From Aliiroseovarius lamellibrachiae (GTDB lineage: Bacteria; Pseudomonadota; Alphaproteobacteria; Rhodobacterales; Rhodobacteraceae), in the NCBI RefSeq assembly GCF_018599245.1, contig NZ_JAHEVJ010000009.1, forward strand, positions 96,484 to 160,483: DNA of 64,000 nt, written 5' to 3'. A program made the translations under genes and the position numbers. The notes beneath the pieces were generated by a model. The model made no database searches. It saw only the letters and a list, made by a program, of their open reading frames with translations, and was not told where the DNA came from. Shown here piece by piece: positions 61,580 through 64,000 of this stretch. Position 1 is the stretch's first letter. The number at the start of each line of letters is the position of its first letter.

Positions 61580-62479
61580 GTGGCAACGCGACAGACAGAG
61601 CAAATGCACGACGCTGCACTGGGGCAAGATATGCGTCCTGGCGCTGATGCCGCGGCTCTTTTGATCGAGGGGCAAATTGCTGCTGCCAAATCGGTGCAGA
61701 CTGCGTTGCAGCCGATCTGTGACGCGGCGCGGGCAATGGCTGTCGCCATTCGTGCTGGAGGTTCCCTTTATTATGTTGCCGCCGGGTCGTCGGGCTTGAT
61801 GGCCGCCGCAGATGCCATGGAGTTGGGCGGTACGTTCTCAATCCCGGCAAGTCAGATCAAGATCTTGATGGCGGGGGGGATCCCCACCACACCAGAAATG
61901 CCAGGGGGAACAGAAGATGACACCCTTGGGTTGCGGGATGGATTGGCGGGATTGACAGACCGTGATGTGGTGCTGGCGCTGTCTGCGAGTGGGTCCACGC
62001 CTTATACACTTGCCGCAGCCGGTATTGCCCGGGCGGCCGGCACCTGCGTGATTGCCATTGCCAATAACCAAGGTGCCCCGTTGTTTGCGTTGGCCGATCA
62101 CGTGATCTGTTTGCCGACGCCGCCAGAAGTGTTGTCCGGGTCGACGCGAATGGGCGCTGGCACAGCGCAGAAAATCGCACTGAATATGTTGTCGACGTTG
62201 ATGGCCGGTGAATTGGGCCATGTGCATGACGGTATGATGGTCAACCTTCGGGCGGACAATATCAAACTGCGCGAACGGGCCGCTGGAATTGTGTGCCGGG
62301 TGACAGCTGCATCTGAGGCTACGGCTTTCGCCGCTTTGAACGCGACAAGCGGTGACGTGAAAGCAGCCATTTTGATCGCGGCGGGTGCCATTTCGCCAGA
62401 CCAAGCAAAAGCGATGTTAAAGGATACAGCCGGGCATCTGCGCCCCGCGCTGGAAAAGTTGAAAAGAGCAGAAACCTAA
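61580..62479 (+). CDS. murQ: N-acetylmuramic acid 6-phosphate etherase
   Basis: 299-residue SIS-domain lyase removing the lactyl ether from MurNAc-6-P to give GlcNAc-6-P. The N-terminal TEQMHDAAL resembles the TE-x2-N start of MurQ. YVAAGSSGLMAAADAMELGGTF carries the catalytic Glu in DAxE, and GGTEDD the second acidic site. The motif GTSGRLGxLDAAE of standard MurQ is altered (Leu for Arg), so it is a divergent member. Start GTG after GGGGGA; an ATG 45 bases upstream has no ribosome site and falls inside the promoter. The product feeds NagA. Confidence 0.88.
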   Translation: MATRQTEQMHDAALGQDMRPGADAAALLIEGQIAAAKSVQTALQPICDAARAMAVAIRAGGSLYYVAAGSSGLMAAADAMELGGTFSIPASQIKILMAGGIPTTPEMPGGTEDDTLGLRDGLAGLTDRDVVLALSASGSTPYTLAAAGIARAAGTCVIAIANNQGAPLFALADHVICLPTPPEVLSGSTRMGAGTAQKIALNMLSTLMAGELGHVHDGMMVNLRADNIKLRERAAGIVCRVTAASEATAFAALNATSGDVKAAILIAAGAISPDQAKAMLKDTAGHLRPALEKLKRAET

Positions 62480-62500
62480 CCACGTTCTGGGAGGAACCAC

Positions 62501-63754
62501 ATGAAACGCAATCTGATGACGCTGGCGCTGGCCAGCACGGCGCTGATCGCCACTGGTGCAATGGCCGAAGATGTCACGCTGACAATTGAAAGCTGGCGCA
62601 ACGATGATCTTGTGCTGTGGCAAGATAAAATCATTCCTGCTTTTGAGGCGGGGCATCCCGGTATCAAAGTGAAATTTACCCCGTCTGCGCCGGCTGAATA
62701 CAACGCCGTCTTGAATTCCAAGCTGGACGCCGGATCCGCAGGTGATCTGATCACCTGTCGTCCGTTTGATGCGTCTTTGGCGCTGTTTGATGCGGGCCAC
62801 CTGACGGATCTGGATGACATGGACGCGATGGATAACTTCTCAGATGTGGCGAAATCTGCCTGGCAGTCTGATGATGGTTCGGCCAGCTTCTGTGTGCCAA
62901 TGGCCTCTGTGATCCACGGCTTTATCTACAATAAAGACGCATTCAAAGAGCTGGGTCTTGAGGTTCCGACCACCGAAGCCGAAATGTTTGCAGCCCTTGA
63001 TGCGATCAAGGCGGATGGTACTTATATCCCGATGGCGATGGGCACCAATGACCAATGGGAAGCCGCCACGATGGGGTATAACAACATCGGTCCAAACTAT
63101 TGGAAAGGTGAAGAAGGGCGTCGTGCGTTGTTGGCAGGTGAGCAAAAGCTGACCGACCCACAGTGGACCGCACCTTATGCCACATTGGCGAAATGGGGCG
63201 CCTATCTGGGCGATGGTTATGAAGCCCAAACCTATCCTGACAGCCAAAACCTGTTCACATTGGGCCGCGCTGCGATTTACCCCGCTGGGTCGTGGGAAAT
63301 CTCGGGCTTTAACACCCAAGCCGACTTTGAAATGGGTGCGTTTAAGCCGCCAGTTCAGAACGCAGGCGACACATGTTATATCTCGGACCACACCGACATT
63401 GGGATCGGAATGAACGCCAAAACCGCCAATCCCGAGGCCGCCCGTACCTTCCTTGCGTGGGTCGCGTCACCCGAGTTTGCGGATATTTTTGGCAACGCCT
63501 TGCCCGGCTTCTTCCCGCTGTCAAAAACGCCGGTTGAGATGCAGGATCCTTTGGCGAAGGAATTTGTCAGCTGGCGTGGCGAGTGTGAAAGCACAATCCG
63601 TTCCACCTATCAAATCCTGTCACGCGGCACACCAAACCTTGAGAATGAAACTTGGGGTGCGTCTGTTGCGGCGATCAAAGGTACAGAAAGCCCAGAAGCG
63701 TTGGGTGCCAAGCTGCAAAAGGGTCTGGCAAGCTGGTACGCCCCCCAGAAATAA
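62501..63754 (+). CDS. carbohydrate ABC transporter substrate-binding protein
   Basis: 417-residue periplasmic protein of the MalE/UgpB-like family (SBP_bac_1) with a Sec signal (MKRNLMTLALASTALIATGAMA, cleaved before EDVTL). VTLTIESWRNDDLVLWQDKIIPAFEAGHPGIKVKF is the typical first strand/helix. It follows murQ by 21 bp with GGGAGG before the ATG, and precedes a permease gene. The likely ligand is an amino sugar, MurNAc or a chitin- or peptidoglycan-derived saccharide. Confidence 0.9.
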   Translation: MKRNLMTLALASTALIATGAMAEDVTLTIESWRNDDLVLWQDKIIPAFEAGHPGIKVKFTPSAPAEYNAVLNSKLDAGSAGDLITCRPFDASLALFDAGHLTDLDDMDAMDNFSDVAKSAWQSDDGSASFCVPMASVIHGFIYNKDAFKELGLEVPTTEAEMFAALDAIKADGTYIPMAMGTNDQWEAATMGYNNIGPNYWKGEEGRRALLAGEQKLTDPQWTAPYATLAKWGAYLGDGYEAQTYPDSQNLFTLGRAAIYPAGSWEISGFNTQADFEMGAFKPPVQNAGDTCYISDHTDIGIGMNAKTANPEAARTFLAWVASPEFADIFGNALPGFFPLSKTPVEMQDPLAKEFVSWRGECESTIRSTYQILSRGTPNLENETWGASVAAIKGTESPEALGAKLQKGLASWYAPQK

Positions 63755-63835
63755 TCTGATCTAACCAGATCTAACGTGTCTGGACGGGCCACGCGCCCGT
63801 CCGGATCCCCGCCCCCCCGTTCACTGGAGGTTCCG

Positions 63836-64000
63836 ATGTCCAAGCCCCGCATCCGCTGGCATATCGCTGTTTTTCTGGCCCCATCGGTGCTGGTTTATAC
63901 GGCGGTGATGATCTATCCGCTGTTCAACACATTGCGTTTGGCGCTTTATTCAAAGGTCGATCAAGAACGCATCTTTGTGGGGCTGGCGAACTTTCGCACC
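63836..64000 (+). CDS. carbohydrate ABC transporter permease, cut by window end
   Basis: First 55 codons of a MalF/UgpA-type permease: MSKPRIRWHIAVFLAPSVLV, then YTAVMIYPLFNTLRLALYSK, with the first membrane helix and the start of the periplasmic segment (FVGLANF). GGAGG lies 6 bases before the ATG. It is 81 bp after the binding-protein gene and completes, with genes beyond the window, the amino-sugar importer. Confidence 0.88.
   Translation, partial: MSKPRIRWHIAVFLAPSVLVYTAVMIYPLFNTLRLALYSKVDQERIFVGLANFRT

Noticed and set aside
1..64000. tRNA, rRNA, CRISPR array, insertion sequence or prophage
   Set aside because: No cloverleaf-like segment, spacer-repeat pattern, transposase or phage gene was visible in the intergenic regions or coding sequences; a covariance-model scan would be the decisive test for small RNAs.

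Overview
The window reads as DNA of a marine Rhodobacteraceae (Roseobacter-group) alphaproteobacterium. This is inferred from gene content and order, not from a marker gene. The clues are the fused 1,141-residue indolepyruvate ferredoxin oxidoreductase with a divergent Lrp regulator, the psd-pssA-pmtA phosphatidylcholine operon, BioMNY, the arginase/CtlX/ornithine cyclodeaminase cluster, and a Rep_3-type replication module with parAB as found on roseobacter plasmids. Coding density is high. I see no rRNA, tRNA, CRISPR array, transposase or prophage gene.

Layout. 0-16 kb: cytochrome b561; a GAPDH paralogue with 5-hydroxyisourate hydrolase; the biotin transporter bioMNY; a GMC oxidoreductase; indolepyruvate oxidoreductase with its Lrp regulator; and a ynjFBCD-like ABC transporter operon led by a CDP-alcohol phosphotransferase. 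14.4-18.7 kb: a replication and partition module made of parB, parA, three copies of a 15-bp palindrome (parS candidates), an AT-rich stretch, a 22-bp-period iteron array and a Rep_3-type initiator gene. Because nadABC, gcvTHP and the PE/PC lipid genes lie on the same 64 kb, the molecule is either a chromid or a chromosome carrying an integrated plasmid. 18.7-26.8 kb: glycine import and cleavage (AGCS symporter, UspA, gcvT, gcvH, gcvP, a GlxA-type AraC regulator) with a divergent XRE-cupin regulator and repeated operator-like motifs. 27-29.7 kb: modABC. 29.7-34.9 kb: a sulfatase/phosphonate-ester-hydrolase-family enzyme divergent from DeoR, Na/Pi cotransporter and DMT transporter genes. 35.2-39.7 kb: a polyamine-type ABC transporter whose second permease has an unusual C-terminal extension. 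39.8-42.9 kb: an arsenate-resistance operon of an ArsR-ArsC fusion, a dedicated GAPDH and ArsJ. 42.9-48.8 kb: Tex, then arginine/citrulline/ornithine catabolism with its Lrp regulator. 48.8-51.5 kb: a thiolase-fold protein that has lost key catalytic residues, a short adenylate-forming enzyme and a small four-cysteine protein. 51.9-57.5 kb: nadA-nadB-nadC, then psd-pssA-pmtA. 57.6-64 kb: an amino-sugar/MurNAc catabolic regulon (nagA, SIS deaminase, GntR, kinase; divergent murQ and ABC transporter), cut by the window end.

How the parts fit: many operons pair import with catabolism and a local regulator (glycine, arginine/citrulline, amino sugars, possibly P-esters), as expected of a nutrient-scavenging marine heterotroph. 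The most informative observations are the complete origin/partition architecture, the ars operon with its start-overlapping palindrome and candidate As(III)-binding cysteines, the degenerate thiolase pair, the extended ABC permease, and a hairpin that appears to hide the ribosome binding site of ynjC.
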